Below the pieces are notes generated by a model. The model ran no database searches and had not been told where the DNA came from. It saw nothing but the letters and a program-made list of their open reading frames with translations. Of a stretch of 64,000 nt of DNA, positions 49,331 through 58,882 are shown piece by piece. The stretch's first letter is position 1. Each line of letters opens with the position of its first letter. This DNA is from Mesorhizobium sp. LSHC420B00. Its GTDB lineage: Bacteria; Pseudomonadota; Alphaproteobacteria; Rhizobiales; Rhizobiaceae. The stretch lies in NCBI RefSeq assembly GCF_000503055.1, contig NZ_AYVY01000012.1:89510-153509 (forward strand), given 5' to 3'. Made by a program: the position numbers and the translations under genes.

Positions 49331-50134
49331 ATGACTTCGTTCCTGCACCTGGTGCGGCAGCATCAGTTGGCTGCCTTCTTTTCGTTGGCGCTTGCCCTGA
49401 GCTGGTTTGCCTTCATCCCGTTCTACCTGTCGAATGGCGATAGCATTCCCTGGTTTACCTTCGGCCCGATGGTCTCCGGATTCGTTGTCGCAGCCCTTTC
49501 CGGAGGCTGGGCTTCGGTCAAGGCCATTCTCGCTTCCGTGGTGAAGTGGCGGGTATCTCCGCTGTGGTATCTGGTGGCATTCGGCCTGCCATTCGGCACG
49601 CAGCTTGCCTCGATCCTGGTCAATCCGCTGTTCGGCTCGGCGACGCCGGTCTGGAGCAACATTCCTGCTGTCACTGAGATACTGCCGATCATCGCGCTGT
49701 ATGCGGTCTTCAGCGGCCCGCTTGGCGAAGAGCCGGGATGGCGCGGCTTTGCGACACCGCGGCTGATGGCCAGCCATTCAGCGCTGGCCGGAAGCCTGAT
49801 CCTCGGCGCGATCTGGGCAATCTGGCATTTTCCGCTCGGCCTGGTCGGCGATCTCAGCGTCTACGGCACGATCAACGTCGTGCTGGCGGCAGTGGTGTTC
49901 ACCTGGCTCTATCAGAACACCGGCAGTGTGCTTCTCGCCATTCTCATGCATGTCACCCATCAGAACAGCGTGCGCTTCCTGGGCAAGGTGTTCATCGACG
50001 CCGACCATGTGCAGCAGCAATGGATCGGTGTTGCGATCTGGGCGGTGGCTGCCGTCGCCATCGTTGTCTTCTACGGTACCGAAAGCTTCGTCCGCAGGTC
50101 GGCAACGCAGCCCACCCTCGCTGGCACCGTCTAA
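49331..50134 (+). CDS. CPBP family intramembrane glutamic endopeptidase
   Basis: 267 residues with about eight membrane helices. The Abi/CAAX-protease motifs are EEPGWRG (E133, E134, R138), the IWHFP motif (H166) and a third His/Asn segment near H207-N212 (MHVTHQN). Bacterial members process prenylated or bacteriocin-type peptides, give bacteriocin self-immunity or act on regulators; the substrate here is unknown. ATG 49331 is chosen; upstream in-frame sequence is not hydrophobic. The regulator gene at 50240 follows on the same strand. Confidence 0.9.
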   Translation: MTSFLHLVRQHQLAAFFSLALALSWFAFIPFYLSNGDSIPWFTFGPMVSGFVVAALSGGWASVKAILASVVKWRVSPLWYLVAFGLPFGTQLASILVNPLFGSATPVWSNIPAVTEILPIIALYAVFSGPLGEEPGWRGFATPRLMASHSALAGSLILGAIWAIWHFPLGLVGDLSVYGTINVVLAAVVFTWLYQNTGSVLLAILMHVTHQNSVRFLGKVFIDADHVQQQWIGVAIWAVAAVAIVVFYGTESFVRRSATQPTLAGTV

Positions 50135-50239
50135 TTTGCGGCGCCCAAATCAAAAGCCGCTTTCGGCGGCGACAGACCTTGACCCAGCCCTCCAGCCGTA
50201 GGCCAATAAAGGCACGGCTTCAGGGAGCGGGCCGTCTCG

Positions 50240-51736
50240 ATGGCGGGTTCGGCCACTGACCAGGTTTTTCAGTTTGGCGGTTTCACGCTCGATCTGGGCA
50301 AAGGTACGCTCGGCCGGGCCGAACAGCCGGCCTTCCTGCGGCCGAAAGCCTACGCATTGCTGACGCATCTCGCCCGCCATATCGGCCGTGTGGTGCCGAA
50401 GTCGGAACTGATGGATGCGGTCTGGCCGGGTGTTTTCGTCACCGAGGATTCGCTGACGCAGTTGATTCGCGAGATCCGCAAGGTGCTCGGCGAGGAAACT
50501 ATACGGACCGTATCGAAGCGCGGCTACATGCTGATCCCTGAAATCGAACCGGTGCCCGAACCCGGCGCACAGCCGATCGTGGCGGTGCTCAGGTTCCGCA
50601 ATGACAGCGCCGATCCGGCCGACGAAGCGATCGTCGACGGTATTGCCGAAGACATTATCAACGGCCTCGCCCGCTTCGACACGCTGACGGTCCTGGCGCG
50701 CAATTCGAGCTTCTCGTTTGCCTCATATTCGCCCAGTGAATGGCCTGTCGTGCGTTCGCGCATCGGCGCCGATTATCTCATCGAGGGTTCGGTGCGCCGG
50801 CACGCAGACAGCATCGTCTGTGCGGTCAATCTCGTTGACGCAGCCAGCGCTTCCCAGCTCTGGGGGGATCGCTACCAGGCCGATTACGCCGGGCTGTCCG
50901 CCATCCAGCAGGAGATCGTCGAAAAGATCGTCGGCCGGCTGGTGGTTCGGGTGAACAATGCCGGCCTGCAACGTGCCTCGCGGCAGCCGGTAGCCAGCCT
51001 CGCCGCCCATGAACTGGTGCTGCGCGGCGTCGCTTTGCTGCGCGATCCGGCGCAAAGCGAACTGAAAGAAGCGGCAGCGTTTTTCGAAGCGGCGATCGTC
51101 AGAGACCCGGCCTATGGCCTCGCTTACACCTATCTGGCGCTGTCGCATGTGCTTAACAGCGAATTCGGACCCACCAGCGACGCCGTTCTGACGAAGGCCC
51201 GCGACCTGGCCGGCCGGGGCATCGCATTGTCGCCGGACCAGGCAACGGCACACCGCATCCAGTCGCTGGTACGGCTCAATATGCGTGAGCACGAGGCGGC
51301 CGAGCATCACTTGCGCATCGCGCTCGAGCTCAATCCGGGCGACGCGGACTGTATCGAGCAGATGGGGCATCTGTTGACGATGCGCTGCCGGCCGCTCGAC
51401 GCGCTCGCCTGGCTGGCACGCGCCATCCGCATCAACCCGCTGGACCCTCATTGGTATCAGTACGATCGCGCGCTCGCGCTATACATGCTGGGCGAATACC
51501 GCACGGCTGCCGAGGCGCTGGAGCTGGCGACGCGACCGAGGCCATGGATCCGCACCCGGCTTGCCGCCTGTTACGCTCAGCTGGGCGAGATGCAGGCGGC
51601 AAGGCGCCAGGCTGCGCTGATCAGCGCCGACGGCTCCAATCTCTCGCCGCTCGACTATGCAAGAACGGGCATCCCCTTCGAAAACGCCTCCGATGCCGAA
51701 CATCTTGCCGACGGCGTGTCGCTGGCACTTGGGTAA
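50240..51736 (+). CDS. Winged-helix regulator with TolB-like and TPR domains
   Basis: 498 residues. Residues 8-100 form an OmpR/CadC-type winged helix (LRPKAYALLTHLARHIGRVV ... TVSKRGYMLIPEIE) without a receiver domain. A segment seen in many 'adenylate cyclase/TPR' proteins follows (PIVAVLRFRNDSADPADEAI ... ADYLIEGSVRR). Tetratricopeptide helices fill about 260-470. There is no transmembrane helix, so it is cytoplasmic. It may control the CPBP gene 105 bp upstream; the signal is unknown. Confidence 0.88.
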   Translation: MAGSATDQVFQFGGFTLDLGKGTLGRAEQPAFLRPKAYALLTHLARHIGRVVPKSELMDAVWPGVFVTEDSLTQLIREIRKVLGEETIRTVSKRGYMLIPEIEPVPEPGAQPIVAVLRFRNDSADPADEAIVDGIAEDIINGLARFDTLTVLARNSSFSFASYSPSEWPVVRSRIGADYLIEGSVRRHADSIVCAVNLVDAASASQLWGDRYQADYAGLSAIQQEIVEKIVGRLVVRVNNAGLQRASRQPVASLAAHELVLRGVALLRDPAQSELKEAAAFFEAAIVRDPAYGLAYTYLALSHVLNSEFGPTSDAVLTKARDLAGRGIALSPDQATAHRIQSLVRLNMREHEAAEHHLRIALELNPGDADCIEQMGHLLTMRCRPLDALAWLARAIRINPLDPHWYQYDRALALYMLGEYRTAAEALELATRPRPWIRTRLAACYAQLGEMQAARRQAALISADGSNLSPLDYARTGIPFENASDAEHLADGVSLALG

Positions 51737-51784
51737 TCCTGAGGCGGCGGCCAACAGGCCGCTCGGCGGATCGCCCAAACAGGC

Positions 51785-52711
51785 TCAGTGCGGAAATTCG
51801 AGCCCCATTTCACGGTAGCGCTCGGGATCGTCGCCCCAGTTCTCGCGCACTTTGACGAACAGGAAGAGGTGCACCTTCTGCTCGAGTATGCCTGATATTT
51901 CCATGCGCGCGGCCTGGCCGATGGCGCGGATCGTCTCGCCCTTATGACCGAGCACGATCTTCTTCTGGCTGTCGCGCTCGACATAGATGGTCTGGTCGAT
52001 GCGCACCGAGCCGTCCTTCTTCTCTTCCCATTTCTCGGTCTCGATGTGGGAGGAATAGGGCAGTTCCTGATGCAGCCTGAGATAGAGCTTTTCGCGGGTG
52101 ATCTCGGCCGCGAGTTGGCGCATCGGCAGGTCAGAGATCTGGTCTTCCGGGTAGTACCAAGGTCCGGCCGGCAAGGTCTCGGCGAGATAGTCGAGCAGGT
52201 CCTTGCAGCCGGACCCGGTCAGCGCCGAAACCATGAAGGTGCGCTTGAACGGCACCCTTTCGTTGGCTGCCGCCGACAATGCCAGCAACGTCTCGTGCTT
52301 GACCCGATCGACCTTGTTGAGGATCAACACCATCGGCTGCCGGACATCCTTCAGCCGCTCGAGGATGGCGTCGGCATCGCCCCGGATGCCGCGCTCGGCA
52401 TCGATCAAGAGCAGCACGATATCGGCGTCCTTGGCACCGCCCCAGGCTGTGGTCACCATCGCGGTGTCCAGCCGGCGCTTCGGCTTGAATATGCCCGGCG
52501 TGTCGACGAAGACGATCTGCGCGTTGTTGTGGGTGGCAATGCCGCGCACGATGGCGCGCGTGGTCTGCACCTTGTGCGTCACGATCGATACCTTGGCGCC
52601 GACCAATTGGTTGACCAGCGTCGATTTCCCGGCATTGGGCGCGCCGATCAGCGCGACGAAGCCGGAGCGGGTAGCGGGAGCTTCTGTTGCCGGAGCTTCG
52701 GTGGCGGTCAT
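51785..52711 (-). CDS. era: GTPase Era
   Basis: 308-residue GTPase needed for 16S rRNA maturation and 30S assembly. G1 GAPNAGKST is at 23-31, G3 DTPG at 70-73 and G4 NKVD at 132-135. A C-terminal KH domain has VLGHKGETIRAIG. The N-terminal 15 residues repeat ATEAP. Start ATG 52711 overlaps the rnc stop (ATGA), so RNase III and Era, which act on the same rRNA precursors, are co-translated. Confidence 0.97.
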   Translation of the reverse strand: MTATEAPATEAPATRSGFVALIGAPNAGKSTLVNQLVGAKVSIVTHKVQTTRAIVRGIATHNNAQIVFVDTPGIFKPKRRLDTAMVTTAWGGAKDADIVLLLIDAERGIRGDADAILERLKDVRQPMVLILNKVDRVKHETLLALSAAANERVPFKRTFMVSALTGSGCKDLLDYLAETLPAGPWYYPEDQISDLPMRQLAAEITREKLYLRLHQELPYSSHIETEKWEEKKDGSVRIDQTIYVERDSQKKIVLGHKGETIRAIGQAARMEISGILEQKVHLFLFVKVRENWGDDPERYREMGLEFPH

Positions 52712-53433
52712 GCGGCACTCCCTTGATTGAGCCAGACGCCTTCCCGCTGCAGAAGTGCCGCGGCTGCCGCCTGCTCTGCCTCGCGCTTGGAGCGCCCGCT
52801 GCCGGTCGCTGGCGGATAGGCGCCGACCTTGACGCTGACGGTGAACAGCGGATCGTGGTCCGGTCCCTCGCGGCTGTCGATTATGTAAACCGGCACCGCG
52901 CCTGCCGCCTGATGCGCCCATTCCTGAAGTTCGGTCTTCGCATCGCGGCGGGCGGCGTCGATGGCTTGTGAGCGCGGTTGCCAGTACCTGTGGATGAAGG
53001 CACGGGCCGCTTCCAACCCGCCGTCGAGATAGAGCACGGCGATGAGCGATTCCAGTGCGTCGGCGCGCAGATTGACGCGCTTGCGCCCATCGAGGCCGCG
53101 TACGTCCGAACCGGCGCGAATGAGTTCCGGCAGGCCGATCTCCTCGGCGATTTCCGCCAGGGCCTCGGCGTTGACCAGGGCGTTCAATCTGAGCGACAGC
53201 TCACCCTCGGCAGCGTCGGGAAATGCCGCCAGCAGCATATCGGCAACGACAAGGCCGAGAACGCGGTCGCCCAGGAATTCGAAGCGTTCGTAGTCGATGC
53301 CGGCATGACTGCCGCGAGCGCTGGCATGGGTCAGCGCCCGCTGCAGGCGTTGGTGGTCGCCAAAACTGTGGCCGGTGCGCTCCTTGAGCGCCTCGGCGAG
53401 CGCATCGGCGGTCAGCCGTTTTGTCGCCGCCAT
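52708..53433 (-). CDS. rnc: Ribonuclease III
   Basis: 241-residue double-strand-specific RNase. The signature ERFEFLGDRVLGL is at 49-61 and the second acidic cluster is in RADALESLIAVLYLDGG. A C-terminal double-stranded RNA-binding domain follows (DAKTELQEWAHQA ... SKREAEQAAAAALL). It starts four bases after the lepB stop and overlaps era. Confidence 0.97.
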   Translation of the reverse strand: MAATKRLTADALAEALKERTGHSFGDHQRLQRALTHASARGSHAGIDYERFEFLGDRVLGLVVADMLLAAFPDAAEGELSLRLNALVNAEALAEIAEEIGLPELIRAGSDVRGLDGRKRVNLRADALESLIAVLYLDGGLEAARAFIHRYWQPRSQAIDAARRDAKTELQEWAHQAAGAVPVYIIDSREGPDHDPLFTVSVKVGAYPPATGSGRSKREAEQAAAAALLQREGVWLNQGSAA

Positions 53434-53437
53434 GGTC

Positions 53438-54187
53438 CTAATTGACGAAATGGAACAGGCGCGAGGCGCGCATCTGCGACGGCCATTTCCAGATTTCGAG
53501 CGGGCTGGCGCTGCCGCCGATCGAGAAGAAGATGAGGTTGGCGCGGCCGACCAAATTCTCTTCCGGCACGAAGCCGACGGTGAAGCGGCTGTCGGACGAG
53601 TTGTCGCGATTGTCGCCCATCATGAAATAGTGACCGGGCGGCACCTTGAACTCTTTGGTGTTGTCGCCGATCGAAGCCTGTGTCAGGTCGAGCGTGTCGT
53701 AGGTGACGCCGTTCGGCAGCGTCTCGCGATAGACATCGACCGGCCCGTTCTCCTCGGTGATGTCGTGGTTGTCGATCTGCCCGACCTTGACGCGTGGCAC
53801 AGCGACGTCGTTGATGAAGAGCTGGCCATCCTTGACCTGGATCTTGTCGCCCGGCAGGCCGACGACGCGCTTGATGTAGTCGACGGAAGGGTCCGGCGGA
53901 AACTTGAACACCACCACGTCGCCGCGCTTCGGCTCGGAGCCCCAGATGCGGCCCGAAAAGATGTTCGGCCCGAACGGCAGCGAGTAGCGGGAGAAGCCGT
54001 AAGACCATTTGGTGACGAAGAGATAGTCGCCTTCGAGCAAAGTCGGCCGCATCGAACCGGACGGGATCGAGAACGGCTGGAACAGGAGCGTGCGGATGAC
54101 CAGCGCAAGCAGCAGGGCCTGGACGATGACGCTGACGGTTTCGCCAAGTCCGCCGGATTTCTTCTGGGTTTTTTCAGCCACGCTCAT
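53438..54187 (-). CDS. lepB: Signal peptidase I
   Basis: 249-residue membrane protease that cleaves Sec and Tat signal peptides. One N-terminal membrane helix at about 16-36 is followed by catalytic Ser45 in IPSGSMRPTL and Lys106 in DYIKRVVGLPGD. Box E GDNRDNSSDSR is present. ATG 54187 follows CGAGGACGAC and gives the family-standard start; an ATG at 54268 that overlaps the acpS stop would add 27 residues of non-conserved sequence. Confidence 0.96.
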   Translation of the reverse strand: MSVAEKTQKKSGGLGETVSVIVQALLLALVIRTLLFQPFSIPSGSMRPTLLEGDYLFVTKWSYGFSRYSLPFGPNIFSGRIWGSEPKRGDVVVFKFPPDPSVDYIKRVVGLPGDKIQVKDGQLFINDVAVPRVKVGQIDNHDITEENGPVDVYRETLPNGVTYDTLDLTQASIGDNTKEFKVPPGHYFMMGDNRDNSSDSRFTVGFVPEENLVGRANLIFFSIGGSASPLEIWKWPSQMRASRLFHFVN

Positions 54188-54264
54188 GTCGTCCTCGATT
54201 GTGCGTTGGATGGTATAGAGTCTCGGCGCGCGCTGGGCAACGTCATGCCGGTCGTCAGATGCAA

Positions 54265-54678
54265 TCAATGTGGCGCTTCTTCGACCGGCAACGCTTCAAT
54301 GATCACAAAGGCTTGAGCGAGCGGAAAATCATCGGTGATGGTGAGGTGGATCACGGCGCGGTGCCCTTCAGGCAGGATTTCGTCCAGCCGCGCTGCCGCC
54401 CCGTTGGTCAGCGCCATGGTCGGCTTGCCGCTGGCCAGGTTGACGACGCCCATGTCGCGCCAGAACACACCCTGCGCCAGACCGGTGCCCAATGCCTTGG
54501 CGCAGGCCTCCTTGGCAGCGAAACGCTTGGCATAGGAGGCCGCACGCGCCGCGCGGTTTTCGGAGCGCGCCTGTTCGATCTCGGTGTAGATGCGTTGGAT
54601 GAAGCGCTGGCCATGACGTTCCAGCGACTTCTCAATGCGTCTGATGTCGATGAGGTCGCTGCCGATACCGATAATCAT
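54265..54678 (-). CDS. acpS: Holo-[acyl-carrier-protein] synthase
   Basis: 137-residue phosphopantetheinyl transferase that activates ACP. Mg ligands D8 (GIGSDLIDI) and E57 ([12 protein letters not shown]) are in the standard places. The start overlaps the DUF2062 stop (ATGA). It lies directly upstream of lepB, the common order in rhizobia. Confidence 0.96.
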   Translation of the reverse strand: MIIGIGSDLIDIRRIEKSLERHGQRFIQRIYTEIEQARSENRAARAASYAKRFAAKEACAKALGTGLAQGVFWRDMGVVNLASGKPTMALTNGAAARLDEILPEGHRAVIHLTITDDFPLAQAFVIIEALPVEEAPH

Positions 54679-55256
54679 TCGGCAGGAACTTCCGGCCCGG
54701 TTTTTCCAGCCTTTGCGGCTCTTTCGGCCAGACGCTTGCGGCGCTGCTCGTGGAAAGTGACCATACCCCAGCGGGTAATGCCGTAAAACAGCAGGCCGAA
54801 AACCAAGCCAAGCGGTATTGCGCCAATGGTCATCGGCTTAAGCACCGGTCCCCACAACTGCGCAAAGGAAAGATTATGCAGCATGTCGCCGAGATGCGCG
54901 GGTGGGCCATGCGCCGGCAGGTGTTCATGCAGGATCAGCTTGCCGACCTCCCAGGAGGCGGCCCATAGCAGCGGAAAGGTCAGGGGATTGCCGAAGACCG
55001 TGCCGAGTGCTGCCGCGACCAGATTGCCGGCGATCAGCCAGCACAGCATGGCGGCAATGATGAAGTGGAAGCCAAGCGGGAAAAAAGACGCGAATACGCC
55101 CGCCGCAACACCGGCGGCCACGGCATGCGGCGTGGCCCTAAGCCGCAGGATGCGCTTGGAAAAATACCGCAGCGAGCGCGAGAAAGAGCGGCGCGGCCAC
55201 AAATAAGTACGCACCCGCTCGAAAAAACCATCAGGCTTGCGCCGTCGAAAAAGCAC
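54675..55256 (-). CDS. DUF2062 membrane protein
   Basis: 193 residues with two or three membrane segments. The family block [20 protein letters not shown] is followed by [17 protein letters not shown] and a basic C-terminus. Role unknown. It is translated in overlap with acpS, so it belongs to the acpS-lepB-rnc-era operon. A 229-bp gap with no clear feature separates it from the VOC gene upstream. Confidence 0.9.
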   Translation of the reverse strand: MLFRRRKPDGFFERVRTYLWPRRSFSRSLRYFSKRILRLRATPHAVAAGVAAGVFASFFPLGFHFIIAAMLCWLIAGNLVAAALGTVFGNPLTFPLLWAASWEVGKLILHEHLPAHGPPAHLGDMLHNLSFAQLWGPVLKPMTIGAIPLGLVFGLLFYGITRWGMVTFHEQRRKRLAERAAKAGKTGPEVPAE

Positions 55257-55485
55257 TCTGTTCCTGTTCCTAGTTCCATCAATGGCTTCGCGCCGGCTTT
55301 TCCCAGCCGGGGCGCGACAGCCCTATGCTGCGCTTTGCGGTCACCGAAAGGCAACTACGACTTTGATATAGCGATGTGCTAGCCGAAGAACAACGAGGCC
55401 GACGGCATCCGCTCGGTCGCCACTTGCGGCAGCCTTGGGTATCGCCATTCTGAACAGGGCATGATCGCGGCGAATTTGAGGAGCC

Positions 55486-55866
55486 TCAGGAACGATACTC
55501 GCTGACCTCGACGAGGTTGCCGTCCGGGTCACGGAAATAGACCGACATCATCGGGCCACAGGCGCCGATACGCTCGACCGGGCCGACCTCTATGGCTACG
55601 CCGTTGGCCGCGAGGCTGGCGCATATCTCGGTGAGCGGCCGGGCGGCAACAAGACAGAAATCCCCAGAGCCGGGAGTCGGCGCCTTGGCCTTCGGCTCGA
55701 AGGTGCGCCCGACCTCATGCACATTGATCTTTTGCGTTCCAAACAGCAGCGCCGTTGGTCGGTCCGGCTCGTCGAGGCGCTTGAAGCCAAGCACGCGCTG
55801 ATAGAAGGCGCAGCTATCGTCTACCGAACGAACTGTCAGCACGAAATGATCGATGCCGGTGATCAC
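55486..55866 (-). CDS. VOC family (glyoxalase/bleomycin-resistance fold) protein
   Basis: 126 residues with paired beta-alpha-beta-beta-beta modules: ITGIDHFVLTVRSVDDSCAF with ligand His7, KINVHEVG, DFCLVA, and the closing VYFRDPDGNLVEVSEY with the Glu ligand. It could be a metal-dependent lyase, dioxygenase or thiol transferase; the substrate is unknown. It starts 12 bases after the pyrE stop. Confidence 0.88.
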   Translation of the reverse strand: MITGIDHFVLTVRSVDDSCAFYQRVLGFKRLDEPDRPTALLFGTQKINVHEVGRTFEPKAKAPTPGSGDFCLVAARPLTEICASLAANGVAIEVGPVERIGACGPMMSVYFRDPDGNLVEVSEYRS

Positions 55867-55878
55867 GGCGGCGCTCCG

Positions 55879-56457
55879 TTATAAATTGCGGCTGCCCGGC
55901 TTGATCGCCGGTATGGCGGCAAGCTCGGGCGGCAGCCTGTCGGCCGGATAGGCCGGAACCTCGTATTCGGCGAGCGCGATCAGCGGCACGCCGACATCGG
56001 TCTTGCCGGCCGAGCGGTCGATAATGCATGCAGCGGCAACGACTTCGGCGCCAAGGCCGCGCAGGCAGTCGATGGTCTCGCGGATCGACAGGCCGGTGGT
56101 GACGATGTCCTCGACAATGACAACGCGCGACCCCTTGGCGATTTCGAAACGGCGGAGCCTGAATTCGCCCCCTTCCCGCTCGACCCAGATCGCCGGCGCA
56201 CCAAGATGGCGCGAGGTCTCATAGGCCGGGATCAGCCCGCCGATCGCTGGGCCGACGACATAGTCGATCCTGCCGGGAACGCCAGCGCGGATCTTTTCGG
56301 CCAGCGCCTTGCACAAGCGCTCGGTCTTGTCGGCATGCATGAAAACGCGCGCCTTTTGCAAAAAGACCGGGCTGCGCAGGCCGGACGTCAGGATAAAATG
56401 CCCTTCGAGAACGGCGCCGGCCTCGCGGAAAATGCCCAGCACTTCGTCGGTATTCAT
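55879..56457 (-). CDS. pyrE: Orotate phosphoribosyltransferase
   Basis: 192-residue enzyme making OMP from orotate and PRPP. The PRPP loop [13 protein letters not shown] is at 112-124, and the conserved [13 protein letters not shown] region is near 23-35. It is the shorter bacterial type shared by alphaproteobacteria. ATG 56457 is the usual start; upstream in-frame sequence is made of the heptamer repeats in the gap after rsh. Confidence 0.95.
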   Translation of the reverse strand: MNTDEVLGIFREAGAVLEGHFILTSGLRSPVFLQKARVFMHADKTERLCKALAEKIRAGVPGRIDYVVGPAIGGLIPAYETSRHLGAPAIWVEREGGEFRLRRFEIAKGSRVVIVEDIVTTGLSIRETIDCLRGLGAEVVAAACIIDRSAGKTDVGVPLIALAEYEVPAYPADRLPPELAAIPAIKPGSRNL

Positions 56458-56475
56458 CGTTCGCTCCATGTCATG

Positions 56476-56555
56476 GTGAATAGTGAATGGTGAATAGTAG
56501 TGAGTAGTGAGAGCACCCTCTTTCACTATTCACTATTCACTATTCACCCATTCAC
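56476..56555. repeat. Inverted arrays of the heptamer GTGAATA/TATTCAC
   Basis: Copies of GTGAATA/GTGAATG at 56476-56496, with degenerate GTAGTGA units to 56511, face three perfect TATTCAC units at 56527-56547 and a trailing ATTCAC. Together they can form a long imperfect hairpin. The rsh stop codon (56544-56546) lies inside the right arm. The unit is identical to the array at 20864-20891. Confidence 0.85.
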
Positions 56556-58772
56556 GCGTCGCGCGTCGCTGACGCTCGAATTGTCCTTTAGCTGCGACAG
56601 CAGCCGGTTCAAGTGCTTAAGATCCCACACTTCGAGATCGATCAGCATTTCGGTGAAATCGGGCGCGGTGCGCACCATCGATAAAGTGTGGATGTTGGCA
56701 TCGTTGGATGCGACGACCTGCGCAATGTCGGCCAGCGAACCCGGTGCGTTGATGGCGGTGACCGAGACACGCGCCGGGAACCGCTCCTTGGTGCGCTCGT
56801 CAATATCCCAGCGCACGTCGATCCAGCGCTCGGGCTGGTCGTCAAAGGCCTGCAACGCCGGCGACTGGATCGGATAGATGGTGATGCCGGTTCCCGGCTG
56901 CACGATGCCGACGATGCGGTCGCCGGGCACCGCCCCCTCCGGCGCGAAGCGCACCGGCAGATCGCCGCGCACACCGCGGATCGGCACCGCATCGTCACGC
57001 GGCTGGTTCTTGTCCTTGCGTGCGGCGCGGCCCGGAATCTGGAACAGCATGCCGGCGGCGTTGCGGATCTTCGACCAGCCCTCCTCGCGCTGCTTGGGCG
57101 CGACCAGCGTGACGCGCTCGTCCTTGTAGTCGGGAAACACCGCCTTCATGACATCGGTAGAGGCAAGTTCGCCACGCCCGACCGAGGCCAGTACATCCTC
57201 GATGTCCTTGCGTGCCAGCCGGTGCAGCACCGGCTTCAGGTTTTCCTTGGTGAAGGTCTTGCCGGACCGTTCGAAGGCGCGCTCCAGAATGCGGATACCG
57301 AGACCCGAATATTGCTTGCGGATAGCGTTCTTGGTGGCACGGCGGATGGCCGAGCGCGCCTTGCCGGTAACGACCACCGATTCCCACGCCGCCGGCGGCA
57401 CCTGCGCCTTCGAGCGGATGATCTCGACCTCGTCGCCGTTCTTCAGCTCCGTCATCAGCGGCATGATGCGGCCATTGACCTTGGCGCCGACGCAAGTGTC
57501 GCCAACGTCGGTGTGGACGGCATAGGCAAAGTCGATCGGCGTGGCGCCGCGCGGCAGCGCGATCAGCATGCCTTTCGGCGTAAAGCAGAACACCTGGTCC
57601 TGGAACAGTTCCAGCTTGGTGTTTTCGAGAAAGTCCTCGGGATTGTCGCCTTCGGCAAGCTGCTCGATGGTGCGCCGCAGCCAGGCATAGGCATTGGTCT
57701 CCTTCGAGATCGCATGGGCGGCACCATTCATCTTGCCGCCGGTATCTTTATAGATCGAATGAGCGGCGACGCCGTATTCGGCGATCTTGTTCATCTGGTA
57801 GGTGCGGATCTGCAATTCGACGCGCTGGCGCGACGGGCCGACGATGGTGGTGTGGATCGAGCGGTAGTCGTTCTGCTTCGGCGTCGAGATATAGTCCTTG
57901 AAACGGCCGGGCACCATCGACCAGGTGGTGTGGATGGCGCCGAGCGCGCGATAGCAGTCCTCGACCGTCTCGACAACGACGCGGAAGCCGAAAATGTCGG
58001 ACAACTGCTCGAACGACAGCGCCTTGGCCTCCATCTTGCGGAACACCGACCACGGCTTCTTCTGCCGGCTCTTGACCTCGGCCTTGATCGAATATTTGTC
58101 GAACAGCGTGGATAGCGCCTTCTCGATCTCGGACAGCACGCCCTTGTTGCGCTCGAAAATTTCGGCAAGCCGCGCGGTGACGGCGCGGTAGGCTTCGGGA
58201 TTGATGAAGCGGAAGGCGATCTCCTCCAGCTCCTCGCGCATGCCTTGCATGCCCATGCGGCCGGCCAGCGGCGCGTAGATGTCCATCGTCTCTTCGGCAA
58301 TGCGCAGGCGCTTGGCTTCCGGCACATGGTCGAGGGTGCGCATATTGTGCAGGCGGTCGGCGAGCTTGACCAGAAGCACGCGCACATCTTCCGAGATCGC
58401 CAGCAACAGCTTGCGCAGGTTCTCCGCCTGCTCGGCCTTCTTCGAAACGAGGTCGAGCTTCTTCAGCTTGGTCAGGCCTTCGACCAGCTTGCCCATTTCC
58501 GGGCCGAACAATTCGTCGATCTCGGCCCTGGTCGCCGTGGTGTCCTCGATCGTGTCGTGCAGCAAGGCAACGGCAATCGTCGCCTCGTCCATGTGCATTT
58601 CGGTGAGGATGGCGGCGACTTCGAGCGGATGCGAGAAATAGGGATCGCCGGAGGCGCGCTTCTGGTGGCCATGCTTCTGCATGGCGTAGACATAGGCCTT
58701 GTTGAGCAGCGCCTCGTTGACGTCAGGCTTGTAGCGCTGGACGCGCTCGACAAGCTCATACTGACGCATCAT
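56544..58772 (-). CDS. rsh: Bifunctional (p)ppGpp synthetase/hydrolase Rsh
   Basis: 742-residue RelA/SpoT homologue. The N-terminal HD hydrolase has H48 (FSHPLEV) and H72-D73 (LLHDTIEDT), followed by the synthetase domain (FGFRVVVETVEDCYRALGAI, YISTPKQNDYRSIHTTIVGP), TGS (QVFCFTPKG) and a C-terminal ACT domain (VSVTAINAPGSLADIAQVVA). Both catalytic sites look intact, as expected where one Rsh does both jobs. Two Met codons start it; 58772 is used. The last codons and stop fall in the heptamer array. Confidence 0.96.
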   Translation of the reverse strand: MMRQYELVERVQRYKPDVNEALLNKAYVYAMQKHGHQKRASGDPYFSHPLEVAAILTEMHMDEATIAVALLHDTIEDTTATRAEIDELFGPEMGKLVEGLTKLKKLDLVSKKAEQAENLRKLLLAISEDVRVLLVKLADRLHNMRTLDHVPEAKRLRIAEETMDIYAPLAGRMGMQGMREELEEIAFRFINPEAYRAVTARLAEIFERNKGVLSEIEKALSTLFDKYSIKAEVKSRQKKPWSVFRKMEAKALSFEQLSDIFGFRVVVETVEDCYRALGAIHTTWSMVPGRFKDYISTPKQNDYRSIHTTIVGPSRQRVELQIRTYQMNKIAEYGVAAHSIYKDTGGKMNGAAHAISKETNAYAWLRRTIEQLAEGDNPEDFLENTKLELFQDQVFCFTPKGMLIALPRGATPIDFAYAVHTDVGDTCVGAKVNGRIMPLMTELKNGDEVEIIRSKAQVPPAAWESVVVTGKARSAIRRATKNAIRKQYSGLGIRILERAFERSGKTFTKENLKPVLHRLARKDIEDVLASVGRGELASTDVMKAVFPDYKDERVTLVAPKQREEGWSKIRNAAGMLFQIPGRAARKDKNQPRDDAVPIRGVRGDLPVRFAPEGAVPGDRIVGIVQPGTGITIYPIQSPALQAFDDQPERWIDVRWDIDERTKERFPARVSVTAINAPGSLADIAQVVASNDANIHTLSMVRTAPDFTEMLIDLEVWDLKHLNRLLSQLKDNSSVSDARRVNG

Positions 58773-58800
58773 GGCGGGATCTCGCAATGCTGAAATGAAT

Positions 58801-58872
58801 CATGCGCCGCACTGACGTACGGCGCATGTCATAGATAGCCACGAAACTGCCGACGCGAAAGTGTCGGCAGTT
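58801..58872. other. Two stem-loops between rpoZ and rsh
   Basis: Stem 1: CATGCGCCG (58801-58809) with CGGCGCATG (58820-58828). Stem 2: AACTGCCGAC (58845-58854) with GTCGGCAGTT (58863-58872). Neither has a T-tract of terminator strength on the minus strand. They may attenuate or process the rpoZ-rsh message. Confidence 0.5.
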
Positions 58873-58882
58873 GTTGCTAAGA

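Noticed and set aside
49045..49332. 95-codon minus-strand frame between the antitoxin-like and CPBP genes
   Set aside because: No ribosome site, no recognisable fold, and it covers the expected promoter region.
54187..54268. Longer lepB start overlapping the acpS stop as ATGA
   Set aside because: Adds 27 residues with no signal-peptidase similarity; the ATG at 54187 has a better ribosome site and family-standard N-terminus. Not fully excluded.
56688..58115. 475-codon open frame on the plus strand inside rsh
   Set aside because: Antisense to well-conserved Rsh domains; composition typical of shadow frames.
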